In this document: piece by piece, positions 24,149-32,677 of the stretch | Numbering within the stretch: the stretch's first letter is position 1 | Layout: each line of letters begins with the position of its first letter | Assembly (NCBI GenBank): GCA_927910885.1 | Contig: CAKMOD010000096.1 | Location: forward strand, 1 to 41,458 | Direction of reading: 5' to 3' | Length of the DNA stretch: 41,458 nt | Source of the DNA: an uncultured Prevotella sp. | Lineage (GTDB): Bacteria; Bacteroidota; Bacteroidia; Bacteroidales; Bacteroidaceae | Made by a program: the position numbers and the translations under genes | Notes under the pieces: model-generated | The model's input: only the letters and a program-made list of their open reading frames with translations | The model's database searches: none | Told to the model about the DNA's origin: nothing

Positions 24149-24255
24149 AAAAGGGCGTTAATTGGCTTCAATTAACGCCCTTTTGGCTTGCAAAAAGATG
24201 CCCTTTTGAAGTCTTACTAACGCCCTTTTGAAGTCTAAGTAAGCACCTTTTCGAA
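24149..24255 (-). repeat. Dispersed GGGCGTTA/GGGCATCTT repeat, copy C (inverted)
   Basis: Reverse-oriented copy of 51-155: on the plus strand the hairpin comes first (AAAAGGGCGTTAATT 24149-24163, perfect 15-bp pairing with 24170-24184, 6-base loop), then AAGATGCCCTTTTGAAG and TAACGCCCTTTTGAAG. It borders the restriction island on its upstream side. The DNA from here to 24494 holds no gene. Confidence 0.87.
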
Positions 24256-24494
24256 GACAAGTCTGCAAGTGTTTGATAATATGTTAGTTACAAATGCGAG
24301 TGAAAAGGCACTTTTTCGCTCTTTTAAGGCATAAAACACGAAAGGAAATGTAAAGGAATTTCGAAACGAAGGAGTAGCAATAAGCAAGCAGGATGGGGAG
24401 AGAGGGAACTGATAATTATCTGATGATTAGTCGAGATTTTATGGTATCTTAAATAAATTATAGTCCAAATTACACGGATATCCAAATTAATTCG

Positions 24495-24502
24495 TATATT
24501 TG
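24495..24502 (+). promoter_or_regulatory. -7 box of the fucosidase operon
   Basis: TATATTTG fits TAnnTTTG; a leader of about 145 bases follows, containing a TGCTGC/GCAGCA hairpin (24523-24528 with 24538-24543). No -33 TTTG at the ideal distance. Confidence 0.5.
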
Positions 24503-24651
24503 CGACCATCTTTTGAGTGACTTGCTGCCTTGATATAGCAGCACAGAGGTAAACAGGTTGCTCGCAATGACATGAAACCTAAACTAAACATTGTCAATCA
24601 AATATTTATAAAATGTTACGTCTAAAGTGCTGCTGAACTAAAAAACCTAAT

Positions 24652-26178
24652 ATGAACAACCGATTTCTACACGGTGTGCTTACTGCACTTGCCTTAACGG
24701 CATCGGCTACGAGCTTTGCTCAGACCAATACCGTTATGACCCTTAAGACGCAAATCGCTCCCAATACGGAGAACGAACCACGTCCAGTGTTCCCTGTACC
24801 CACTGACCGTCAGTGGAAATGGCAGCAGACAGAGTTCTATGCCTTCTTCCATTATGGTATGAATACCTATACTGGTAAGGAATGGGGTAATGGTGATGAA
24901 GATGTAAATCGCTTCGCTCCAACCGCAAAGCCTGACCCACGACAGTGGTTAGAGGCTGTGAAAGAGGCTGGTATGACGGGCGGTATTGCTGTTGTGAAGC
25001 ATCACGATGGTTTCTGCTTATGGCCTACGGAGACTACAGATCATAAGAGTTCGAACTCATCAAGCCCTAATGCACAGGTGAACATCGCTGAGCTTTTTGC
25101 TAAAGCAGCACAGGATTTGAAGATGAAATATGGCTTCTACGTATCTCCTTGGGACCGAAACAGTGGACTTTATGGTACGGACAGCTATGTGAAGGACGTC
25201 TTCTTGAAGCAGTGTGCGGAGCTTGCAAAGTATGGCTCTGACCAGTTTGAGATGTGGTTTGATGGTGCGAATGGTGGCGATGGCTACTATGGTGGTAAAT
25301 ACACAAAGATCAATATTGACCGTGCAACTTACTATGACGTACCTAACCTCCGCGATTCTATCCATAAGCTCAGCCCTAATATCATCCTTTGGGGTGTCGG
25401 TGGTGAGGCACGTTGGATTGGTAACGAGGACGGTTGGGCAGGCGAAACCAACTGGTCTAATGAGAATCGTGGCTTTGCTCCTGAGCGCAATGGTATGTAT
25501 GGCACAGAGAATGGTTGGTTCTGGCTCCCCGGCGAGAGTGATGCTAAGTTTACAGACAAAGGTTGGTTCTGGCATCCTGGTTGTCAACCAATGTCGGCAG
25601 AGCGCACGTTCCAGATGTACTTAGAGACCGTTGGTCGCAATGCAACCCTCATTTTGAACTGCCCTCCAGACCAAAGTGGCAAGATTCCTGAGAACCAAGT
25701 AAAACGTTTGAAGGAGTTTGGTACTATGTTGAAGAGCCGTTTCAATATCAATCTTGCTAAGACTGCTACTGTTGAAGCTACTAACACACGCAGCAACGGA
25801 GCGACACGTACTTACGTTGTTAACAACCTCATTGACGAGAATCCAGATACTTATTGGGCAGCAGAGGACGATGTAAAGGATGTTACCCTTACTTTCAAAT
25901 GGAACAGCCCACAGACTGTTCGCTACGTAACCTTGCAGGAGTATGTAAGACTTGGACAGCGTGTAAAGAGTTTCTCAATCGAATATACCACTGATGGCAG
26001 CACATGGAAGCCACTTGCTAACAAAGTAAAGCAGACCACTATTGGCTATAAGCGTATCATTCCGCTCAACGGAAGTACTTCAAACAGCTATGGTTCAGGC
26101 TTTGATGCTAAGGCTATCCGCGTTCACATCAAGGATGCTAAGGCTTGTCCTGTAATGAGTGAGATTGCAATTTATTAA
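24652..26178 (+). CDS. Secreted GH29 alpha-L-fucosidase with F5/8C domain
   Basis: 508-residue secreted glycoside hydrolase that removes alpha-linked fucose from glycans such as mucins or Lewis antigens. Residues 1-24 are a signal peptide (ATSFAQ). The GH29 catalytic domain (about 45-355) shows FAFFHYG-like FYAFFHYGMNTYTG, His117-His118 in AVVKHHDGF, YVSPWDRN and the nucleophile Asp204 in EMWFDGANG. A C-terminal F5/8 type C (CBM32-like) domain spans about 365-508. No SusCD partner is directly beside it. The following gene, starting 21 bases later, is probably co-transcribed. Confidence 0.95.
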   Translation: MNNRFLHGVLTALALTASATSFAQTNTVMTLKTQIAPNTENEPRPVFPVPTDRQWKWQQTEFYAFFHYGMNTYTGKEWGNGDEDVNRFAPTAKPDPRQWLEAVKEAGMTGGIAVVKHHDGFCLWPTETTDHKSSNSSSPNAQVNIAELFAKAAQDLKMKYGFYVSPWDRNSGLYGTDSYVKDVFLKQCAELAKYGSDQFEMWFDGANGGDGYYGGKYTKINIDRATYYDVPNLRDSIHKLSPNIILWGVGGEARWIGNEDGWAGETNWSNENRGFAPERNGMYGTENGWFWLPGESDAKFTDKGWFWHPGCQPMSAERTFQMYLETVGRNATLILNCPPDQSGKIPENQVKRLKEFGTMLKSRFNINLAKTATVEATNTRSNGATRTYVVNNLIDENPDTYWAAEDDVKDVTLTFKWNSPQTVRYVTLQEYVRLGQRVKSFSIEYTTDGSTWKPLANKVKQTTIGYKRIIPLNGSTSNSYGSGFDAKAIRVHIKDAKACPVMSEIAIY

Positions 26179-26199
26179 TCGTTTGACTTGAGAAACAAT

Positions 26200-28506
26200 A
26201 TGAAAAAGAATATATTAGCTACCTGTGGTTTGTTGTTCTGCACCTCTTTGCTTCATGCACAGACCACAGAAGAGGTTAGAATAGATTTTGAAAATCAGAA
26301 CTATAAGTCGTTAGGTGTCTACGACACTTGGCATAAGTCGCCTTTCCGCAGCCAAAACAAACAAGCTGCTGTATTGGAAGGAAACGTGCAAGTAGTAAGC
26401 AATATTGATAAAAACTACGACGAGATACTGAAGGCTACACCAAATGCTTCTGACAATGTGTTGGGCTTCCAGCGTTCACGCTTTGGCTCAAACACTTTCG
26501 GTGCACGTATCGATCTTAAGCAGCCCTTCGCTTTGACCAAAGAAACAAAGTACGTACACGTGATGATTCACAAGCCAAAGGCAGGTCGTACGATGCTTAT
26601 CGGACTCGGAAAGCGTACGGATCGTAAGGGTCAGAGCGTTGACACAGAGCAGTTCTGGGAGCTTTCAACACGAGAGGTTGAGCCAAACAAGTGGGTAGAT
26701 GCCGTTTTCCCAGTTAAGGGAGCAGGTGGCATCGAAATCCATAGTCTTGTAGTTGTTGTCGATTGTGAGGACACCAACGGTATGAAAGATGATTTCCTTG
26801 CTTATATCGACAATATCGTCGTAAACAACGAGGCTTTCACAGCAACCAATCGTGAGGACTATCCGATGAATTATAGCAAGGATGCGAAGTGCTCACGTAC
26901 TGATCGTGGACTCAAGGGTATCAGCCTTGGCGACCAGACATTCAACCTCTATAGCGACATTACCACATCAACTCCAGCTTACACCTACCTCAGCAAGCAG
27001 TCGTTCTTGGCTAAACCGGGTGAGACACTCAACCCAGCTGTTCAGTACAAGGGTGTCTGGATGCACAGCTATGTTTATCTTGACTTGAACAACAACGGCC
27101 GTTTTGAGCCAAAGGTAGAGGGCGGTCAGATTGTTCCAAATGCTGGCAACGAGTTGTTGGCTTACTCTTTCCTCGGTGGAGAGGATGAAAACTCTGGCTA
27201 CAACAGCGCAGGAACAGAGATTTCTGGTAATGGTCGTAACACCCTCGTTATGCCTGAATTTACTCTTCCAAGCGACCTTCAGCACGGTTTCTATCGTATG
27301 CGTTACAAGGTGGATTGGAACTCAGCAGACGCAGGAGGTAGCATCGAGAACAACAACCATATCCTTAACAATGGTGGTGGTGCCATCGATGTGCGCCTGA
27401 ATGTTCATGGCGACAATGTGAAGATTTACCAAGGTGCACTCAATGGTAAGGTTGTTGCAGAAGATGGTACTGAGCTGAACGGTATCTCTATCCCATTCGG
27501 TAAGCCTTACACTATCAAGATGAAGCCTGAACATGGCTTTAACTTCAGCGGTCTGAAGGTGCGCCACGGCTACAACCTCACTGGCGATAGCATCAGCCAC
27601 GGCACCTATCAGTATGTTGACGAGCTGATTCCACGCGAGCGTTTCAATGCTGATGGAACCTTCACCCTCCCTGCTGAGATGATTGATGGTGACGTATCAC
27701 TTGAGGGTATCTTCATTGATGCAAAGACAGCTTTGACCTACGAAGTTTATTTCAACAATGAGTTTGTCTATTCAACCGTTGTCAATGGTGCGAAGACTGG
27801 TGCTGTGACGATTCCTGAAGGACTTAGCAGAGACTACGTTGAACTGACAGCTGACAAGCAGACAATCACAAGTCTCCCAGCTACAGTACGTATTAATGCT
27901 ACATGGACAGCCCCAATGAAGGTGGCTACACCAGCCGACACTACTTGGTATAACCTCAAGGTGAGCAACCAGCCAAGATGGGTTTCGTCAGGAAACTATA
28001 CACCTAACGTTTACTTCATAGACGAGTCTTACATCACTACTGATTATGCGCTTTGGGCATTGACTGGTAATCCTTACAGCGGCTTCCGCCTCATCAACAA
28101 GGCAATGGGTCCTACAATGGTCCTCGCTTCGGCTTCTCCAAAGGGCTCTGCTAAGGCTGGCGGTAACACTTACGCTACCCTTCTGCCTGCTGACAACCTA
28201 CCTGCTGGCTACACCAGTGACTGGACTGTGACAATAAGCCCAAATGATGATGAAGGTTTCTATATCTGTAATCCAGAGGGCTTCGGCTTGAACTATCGTG
28301 CTGACGGCAACCTCGCTTACTGGACAGGTGGTAAGGATGCTGGCTCAACCTTCGTTCCTACAGAGGTTAAGAAGACTTCTACTGGCATCCACGCGCTTAT
28401 CTTCCAGAACGATTCAGCTACTACTTACGACCTCGCAGGCAAGACTGTTAGCAAGAGCCATAAGGGTGTTGTTATCCGCAATGGCAAGAAGATGCTCGTG
28501 AAGTGA
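26200..28506 (+). CDS. Large secreted multidomain protein, GEVED-like region and T9SS-like C-terminus
   Basis: About 768-residue secreted protein of unknown function. The true start is most likely ATG 26200, which gives a clean signal peptide (MKKNILATCGLLFCTSLLHAQ); the in-frame TTG at 26188 would add residues. The N-terminal part (about 25-225) is beta-rich with a conserved FENQNYKSLGVYDTWH and YIDNIVVNN end, like a carbohydrate-binding jelly roll. About 270-410 resembles a GEVED-type module (YVYLDLNNNGRFEP, YRMRYKVDWN). The tail YDLAGKTVSKSHKGVVIRNG resembles type IX secretion C-terminal signals, where KGVVIRNGKKMLVK is the usual ending. Its partner is the fucosidase upstream; together they may process or bind host glycans. 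No catalytic residues were recognised. Confidence 0.82.
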   Translation: MKKNILATCGLLFCTSLLHAQTTEEVRIDFENQNYKSLGVYDTWHKSPFRSQNKQAAVLEGNVQVVSNIDKNYDEILKATPNASDNVLGFQRSRFGSNTFGARIDLKQPFALTKETKYVHVMIHKPKAGRTMLIGLGKRTDRKGQSVDTEQFWELSTREVEPNKWVDAVFPVKGAGGIEIHSLVVVVDCEDTNGMKDDFLAYIDNIVVNNEAFTATNREDYPMNYSKDAKCSRTDRGLKGISLGDQTFNLYSDITTSTPAYTYLSKQSFLAKPGETLNPAVQYKGVWMHSYVYLDLNNNGRFEPKVEGGQIVPNAGNELLAYSFLGGEDENSGYNSAGTEISGNGRNTLVMPEFTLPSDLQHGFYRMRYKVDWNSADAGGSIENNNHILNNGGGAIDVRLNVHGDNVKIYQGALNGKVVAEDGTELNGISIPFGKPYTIKMKPEHGFNFSGLKVRHGYNLTGDSISHGTYQYVDELIPRERFNADGTFTLPAEMIDGDVSLEGIFIDAKTALTYEVYFNNEFVYSTVVNGAKTGAVTIPEGLSRDYVELTADKQTITSLPATVRINATWTAPMKVATPADTTWYNLKVSNQPRWVSSGNYTPNVYFIDESYITTDYALWALTGNPYSGFRLINKAMGPTMVLASASPKGSAKAGGNTYATLLPADNLPAGYTSDWTVTISPNDDEGFYICNPEGFGLNYRADGNLAYWTGGKDAGSTFVPTEVKKTSTGIHALIFQNDSATTYDLAGKTVSKSHKGVVIRNGKKMLVK

Positions 28507-28507
28507 T

Positions 28508-28632
28508 TGCAAGTTGACGAGTTAGACAAGTGAACGAGTAGACAAGTGAACAAGTTGCTTGTAAAGAAGACAAAGTAACAGATGAACAAAGTTCTTTTGA
28601 GTAACAAGTTAGCAAGTAAACGAGTTGCTCGT
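28508..28632 (+). repeat. 8-bp ACAAGTTG-type repeat cluster 1
   Basis: Begins two bases after the stop of the preceding gene. Units such as ACGAGTTA, ACAAGTGA and ACAAGTTG succeed each other, ending in the recurring core CAAGTTGCTTGTAAAGAAGA. Similar clusters are at 32259-32430, 32549-32677 and 41190-41440. From 28633 to 28926 the DNA is non-coding and includes another imperfect inverted repeat (TGTGAGAAAATA and TATTCTCTCACA). Confidence 0.75.
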
Positions 28633-28926
28633 GCTGAATTTCTGTTTTAACGTTCTGTGTCATCAATAACCTTTAGGTTTCTGTGCGCCCTATAGACTCT
28701 GTTTATCTGTGCTATCTGTGAGAAAATAAAGAAACAGCTACTCTATCAAAGTATTCTCTCACAAATGACACAGATGAATAGAATGATGTCATAGAAGTGC
28801 CGAAGGCACAAAGAGCAACAGAAATGTAGCGTACAGATTTTTAATAACTTTTGAGAACAAAGTGTCTGATGAACGAGATTTAAGTTAAATCTTTGAGTGA
28901 TTAATCCTCCAACCTTTCCATAAAAA

Positions 28927-28964
28927 AGCAAGTTGATAAGTTTATTACAACTCATCAACTTGCT
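28927..28964. terminator. Terminator between convergent genes
   Basis: AGCAAGTTGATAAGTT (28927-28942) pairs with AACTCATCAACTTGCT (28949-28964), one G-T type mismatch, with a T-run on the minus strand. It terminates the minus-strand lipoprotein gene that ends at 29000. Confidence 0.8.
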
Positions 28965-28999
28965 ATGATTTAACTAAACTTGTCAACTAACAAAGTCGA

Positions 29000-30769
29000 C
29001 TACCATCCCTTCTTTGTTTGCTGGGTCTGCTGGCTTTGCTGTGACTGCTGTGTTTTAGAATCGCTATTAACGCATACTGGGCGAATGCTATACATATTGT
29101 ACTTAGGATTGTTACCACTTCCGCAGCCGTTAACAGTACCTGGATAGAGCCAGCCATTATTCATGTAGTAAGCTGAGAAAGCTGCTGCCTGTTTATAGTT
29201 ACAACTATTCGCATTAGAAGTCCAGTAGTAAGCCTGACCGCCTGGACGTTGGAGACGTGGTGCACAATCGTTGTACTCAGTGTAAGCTCCAGCGAATGGG
29301 AAGAACACACCCTTATCAATATCCTCCTTAGAGAACTTCTTCATACGTGTGTTGCGGTTGTAATACTTACCTACAAAGATACCATTTGGACAGTTTGTTT
29401 TACCAATAATACAGCCGTTCTTATCGAGTACCTTACCCTTATTGCAAGTAGGAACGGTTGGGTCGAAGAGCACACCAACGATGATGTTGCAGCCCTCTTG
29501 ATAATAACCTACATACTCACCAGTCTTTGCCATCAGCTTATCGAAGTCAGCCTTTGTAGGCATCACCCACTGACCATTAGAAGCATAGTAAGCAAGGTCG
29601 CCATAGCATTTATTCTCAATCACACCCTGAAGATTGCCCATGTGGTATGAATGATAACGTGAATAATCGTAGCTGTAATTATTCGCTGCTGCAATACTAC
29701 CCCAACGGAAGTGGTCGAAAGCAGAGGTACTGAAAGCACGTGGGAGGAATTCTGGGCAGAGGTTGAAAGGATTAGAATTAGTATAGAAGTAATCCCAAGG
29801 CTGCTTAGCAAGTCTATAACATGGAACCCAACCCTCTACTCTTGTGCAAGGATCATACTGCAAGTTATACTTTCCCCATCTCTTTCCATCAATATCAACC
29901 CATGGACATGGTGATTTAGTAGCATTAATAGTATACTCATAGTATTTTGCCGCTTGATAATTTAGTGGTTCAGCGACTGTAGCATAATACCTATCTCCAC
30001 TTACAGTTTCAATAACATAGGTAGGCTTGAACTTATCATCTGGGAAAAGTGCTACATAGAAAGTCTCTAACGGAGTATCAGCTGTTATTCTCAAGCTACC
30101 TTTAGGCTTCTCATAAGTCATCTTACCAGTAGCAAGATCAAACGTAGCCTCATCATAAACGTTCTGAAGAGTTACATGCTTAATATCGCTCACTGGTTGA
30201 CCTTCAAAAACAACTTTAAGGCATAGAATCGTGTACTGACGTTGCAAGCGGAAGTTTGCCCATACATCTTTACCAGCTGCATTGACATTCTTCAACTTAC
30301 CCCAAGCATAATCAAAATATCTAAGATTCTCCATTGTTCCGTTCTGTCTACGAACAACAAGCTCGCCCTTGTGATAGAGTGTGTTCTCTGATAAGCCTAA
30401 TTCAACTTTACCCACATTCTCTCTATAAACATGTCTAAACGGATAGAAAAGGGCTAACTCATCACCCTCTTTCCAATGGATATCGCCCTTAAGATTAGAT
30501 CTACGACCATCACTAATAGCAGTCAGATAGTCATATCCTTGAGGATTAGTTACGTTATAGGCAAAGAGTCGGTCACCTGCATTCCATGTAATTCCATCCG
30601 TCAGTGAGATATTTGTACGTGTCATAGGAGCATTGTCCTGCGACACAACAAACGAACGTGTTGATGAACCTGCAGTTGCTAAATGTTCTTCATTATTCTC
30701 AGATGAACAAGATATCAGACCAAGAACTGCTACACTAAGCAATAAAGAGTAAAGACTTTTAATTATCAT
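29000..30769 (-). CDS. Fimbrillin-like lipoprotein with C-terminal FISUMP-type domain (copy 2)
   Basis: 589-residue predicted surface lipoprotein. Lipobox LGLISC makes Cys21 the lipidated residue. The N-terminal half (about 35-280) is fimbrillin-like: MTRTNISLTDGITWNAGDRLFAY, DELALFYPF and LRITADTPLETFYVALFPDD. The C-terminal half resembles the FISUMP domain (DIDGKRWGKYNLQYDPCTR, WVMPTKADFDKLMAKTG, VFFPFAGAYTEYND, YYWTSNAN and YSIRPVCV). The last 20 residues are a Gln/Ser/Thr repeat (SQQSQQTQQT) not seen in the larger copy. It shares domain order with the 10533-13382 protein. It is preceded by a small YLKP/SP peptide gene with a 37-base gap. Probable adhesin or fimbria-associated surface protein. 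Confidence 0.85.
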   Translation of the reverse strand: MIIKSLYSLLLSVAVLGLISCSSENNEEHLATAGSSTRSFVVSQDNAPMTRTNISLTDGITWNAGDRLFAYNVTNPQGYDYLTAISDGRRSNLKGDIHWKEGDELALFYPFRHVYRENVGKVELGLSENTLYHKGELVVRRQNGTMENLRYFDYAWGKLKNVNAAGKDVWANFRLQRQYTILCLKVVFEGQPVSDIKHVTLQNVYDEATFDLATGKMTYEKPKGSLRITADTPLETFYVALFPDDKFKPTYVIETVSGDRYYATVAEPLNYQAAKYYEYTINATKSPCPWVDIDGKRWGKYNLQYDPCTRVEGWVPCYRLAKQPWDYFYTNSNPFNLCPEFLPRAFSTSAFDHFRWGSIAAANNYSYDYSRYHSYHMGNLQGVIENKCYGDLAYYASNGQWVMPTKADFDKLMAKTGEYVGYYQEGCNIIVGVLFDPTVPTCNKGKVLDKNGCIIGKTNCPNGIFVGKYYNRNTRMKKFSKEDIDKGVFFPFAGAYTEYNDCAPRLQRPGGQAYYWTSNANSCNYKQAAAFSAYYMNNGWLYPGTVNGCGSGNNPKYNMYSIRPVCVNSDSKTQQSQQSQQTQQTKKGW

Positions 30770-30806
30770 GATTTTAAGTTTTTAGTAATTAATCAACAAA
30801 TACTTT

Positions 30807-31046
30807 TTATTCTTCGTTTGAAGTAAAAAAGAATCCATTTGTTACTGACTTTGGAGTAGACTTGCTTGGATGTTTTGTACTACCACAATCACCACATCCT
30901 CCACCTCCTTTGTTTCCACCACCTTGATTACCACCACCAGGAGTGAAACCATCATTTTCCGCCGAAGGGCTTCCTGCTAATAAGTAGCCTTCATTCTCAA
31001 CTTTTGTACACGTTGTGTACGGTTTCAAATAACTTTTCATATTCAT
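30807..31046 (-). CDS. Small YLKP/SP peptide upstream of fimbrillin-like lipoprotein (copy 2)
   Basis: 79-residue peptide (77 if the second Met is used). YLKP is followed after 16 residues by SP, as in the peptide at 10294-10482. After SP comes a Gly-rich run (GGGNQGGGNKGGGGCGDCG) with two Cys two residues apart (CGDC), then a Ser/Lys tail. The Gly-rich core is much longer than in copy 1. No modifying enzyme, protease or transporter gene lies nearby, so a ribosomal-peptide precursor role is unsupported; a structural or chaperone-like partner for the adjacent lipoprotein is an alternative. Confidence 0.75.
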   Translation of the reverse strand: MNMKSYLKPYTTCTKVENEGYLLAGSPSAENDGFTPGGGNQGGGNKGGGGCGDCGSTKHPSKSTPKSVTNGFFFTSNEE

Positions 31047-32258
31047 TCTTATTTTTGGGTTATTTCAATTTTAAATTTTGGGGATTATAGGTTCTATATT
31101 TATGCAGTTTTTTCGAGCCAAGTTTTACCTGAAAATGTAACCAGATTTTACAAGTTAACTTACGAAAATCTCTCCCTATATATAAGAGGTATTATACGCA
31201 AAATCCAGATATACTATACGCATTTTTTTAAGTGTAACATAAAGTTTGACGAAGCAAAGATATACAAAAATCATATACACAATTAGATTTCTATTGATAA
31301 AAATAACTAATAAAGTTTTACGAATCTGACATTCTTAAATTACGTATTTTTTCGTGTTAAAGAGGCTTTCAAAACCGCAAAATCTGACTAAAATAAACAA
31401 CCAAAATACAACATAAGTTAAGCGAAAAAGTAAGACTTAACTCCTTTAAGCCTAATATGTTTACGTGATAAGTGTAAAAATTATACTTTACGAGTGCTTT
31501 TTAAGGTAAAAACCTGATTAAAAAAGAGATATAAAAAACTTACTTTTCAACTCAAAAAGATAGTACTAAAAAGGGGCAAGTTTTACACATTATAAAAATA
31601 CAGTTTTGCTATTAGCATTAACTTATATTCTTGTATCTTAAAATCTCAATAACAGAATTAGGCTAACAAATAAACAAGTCGACAAGTTGACGCGTTTCAT
31701 GTTAAAAAGCATATAACTTACCTGCTTATTTAGGTACAACTCAAAAAACTTATTAACATCTAAGTATGTAAGTTTATGCATATAACTTGTATTTTTAATC
31801 CACAACCTAATTAAGACGACTGAAATATTTTTATTACCCAAACAACTTCATTACTTACTAATCAAACATCGCATTACAGCCCCCTCACCAGCAACTCTAT
31901 GAGCAGATTAATCCTTGAATACAAATCTAATTGTTATCTAATAGTTATACAAAAAAACTCATACTGATGAGTTTTTCAATATAATATCAAAGTATTAAGC
32001 CACCCGATTTCTTTCCAATCTTGCAAACATTGGAAAGAATCTGCAAGTTTTCAGACTTAAATTGGCTACTATTGAATAAGAACACAACTAATATTACAAT
32101 ACTGCTATCTGATAAGCCTTAGATAGCACACCCTCTTATACTATCAATCTTTTAAAGAGGTAACACATTATTTTATAAAGGAAAGAATGATGTTAGCTAC
32201 TCAGCACAATCGGTGCTTGCCAATAACACAAAACGTGCGAAGCAACAACACGGTATAA
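31047..32258. other. Gene-free AT-rich region upstream of the peptide-lipoprotein pair
   Basis: It contains a minus-strand -7 box TATCTTTG at 31255-31262 (leader of about 200 bases to the peptide start), a strong AACTCAT/ATGAGTT hairpin with a T-run (about 31957-31975), a GATTTCTTTCCAAT/ATTGGAAAGAATC hairpin (32006-32019 with 32029-32041), a TGCTATCT/AGATAGCA hairpin near 32103-32128 and GCAC/GGTG repeat copy 3 (32202-32243). No convincing gene was found; a 67-codon minus-strand frame at 31638-31841 lacks any family or start signal. Confidence 0.6.
32202..32243 (-). repeat. GCAC/GGTG dispersed repeat, copy 3 (inverted)
   Basis: The reverse complement reads CTTCGCAC then TTGTGTTATTGGCAAGCACC and ATTGTGCT, matching 9869-9905 almost base for base apart from transitions. 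Confidence 0.65.
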
Positions 32259-32430
32259 AGTGGACAAGTAGACGAGTTAACAAGTTGCTTGCGAAGAAGA
32301 CAGAGTAACAAGGTTAACAAGTTGGACAAGTTAGACGAGTGGACAAGTTAACAAGTTGCTTGTGAAGAAGACAGAGTAACATAGTAAATTAACAAGCTGA
32401 CAAGCTGACAAGTTGACAAGTAGACAAGGT
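32259..32430 (+). repeat. 8-bp ACAAGTTG-type repeat cluster 2
   Basis: Contains the core TTAACAAGTTGCTTG with GAAGAAGACAGAGTAACA twice (about 32277-32310 and 32347-32391), preceded each time by GACAAGT/GACGAGT units, then five almost pure units: ACAAGCTG, ACAAGCTG, ACAAGTTG, ACAAGTAG, ACAAGG (about 32391-32427). A separate ACGAGTGAA/TTCACTCGT hairpin lies at 32478-32511. Confidence 0.78.
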
Positions 32431-32558
32431 AATTGTGAGAAGGAGGTATTTATTGGATAAGTCAGGTGAAAAAGAAAACGAGTGAACAAGTTTAAAAACT
32501 CATTCACTCGTCATCTAAAATATGTTCGTATGTTACTTTGTCTCACTTTGAAGTGGAC

Positions 32559-32677
32559 GAGTTGACAAGTAGACGAGTAAACAAGTTACTTGTAATAAAG
32601 AAGAAATCTGTTCTCATGTTACCATGTCTTCTTCACAAGCAACTTGTTAACTCGTCCACTCGTCTACTTGTCAACTC
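32559..32677. repeat. Large inverted repeat built of 8-bp units, cluster 3
   Basis: The arm at 32559-32604 (opening GAGTTGACAAGTAGACGAGT) is the reverse complement of 32627-32677, with one 8- to 9-bp unit absent from the left arm. The structure can form a stem of more than 40 bp downstream of the minus-strand BACON gene and would serve as its terminator. The TGA stop of that gene (32671-32673) lies inside the right arm. Confidence 0.78.

Noticed and set aside
31638..31841. Possible 67-residue minus-strand protein
   Set aside because: Low-complexity AT-rich DNA, no promoter or family resemblance; better treated as non-coding.
32259..32430. CRISPR array or telomere-like repeat
   Set aside because: Units are 8 bp and contiguous, with no spacers; it is a simple dispersed repeat cluster.
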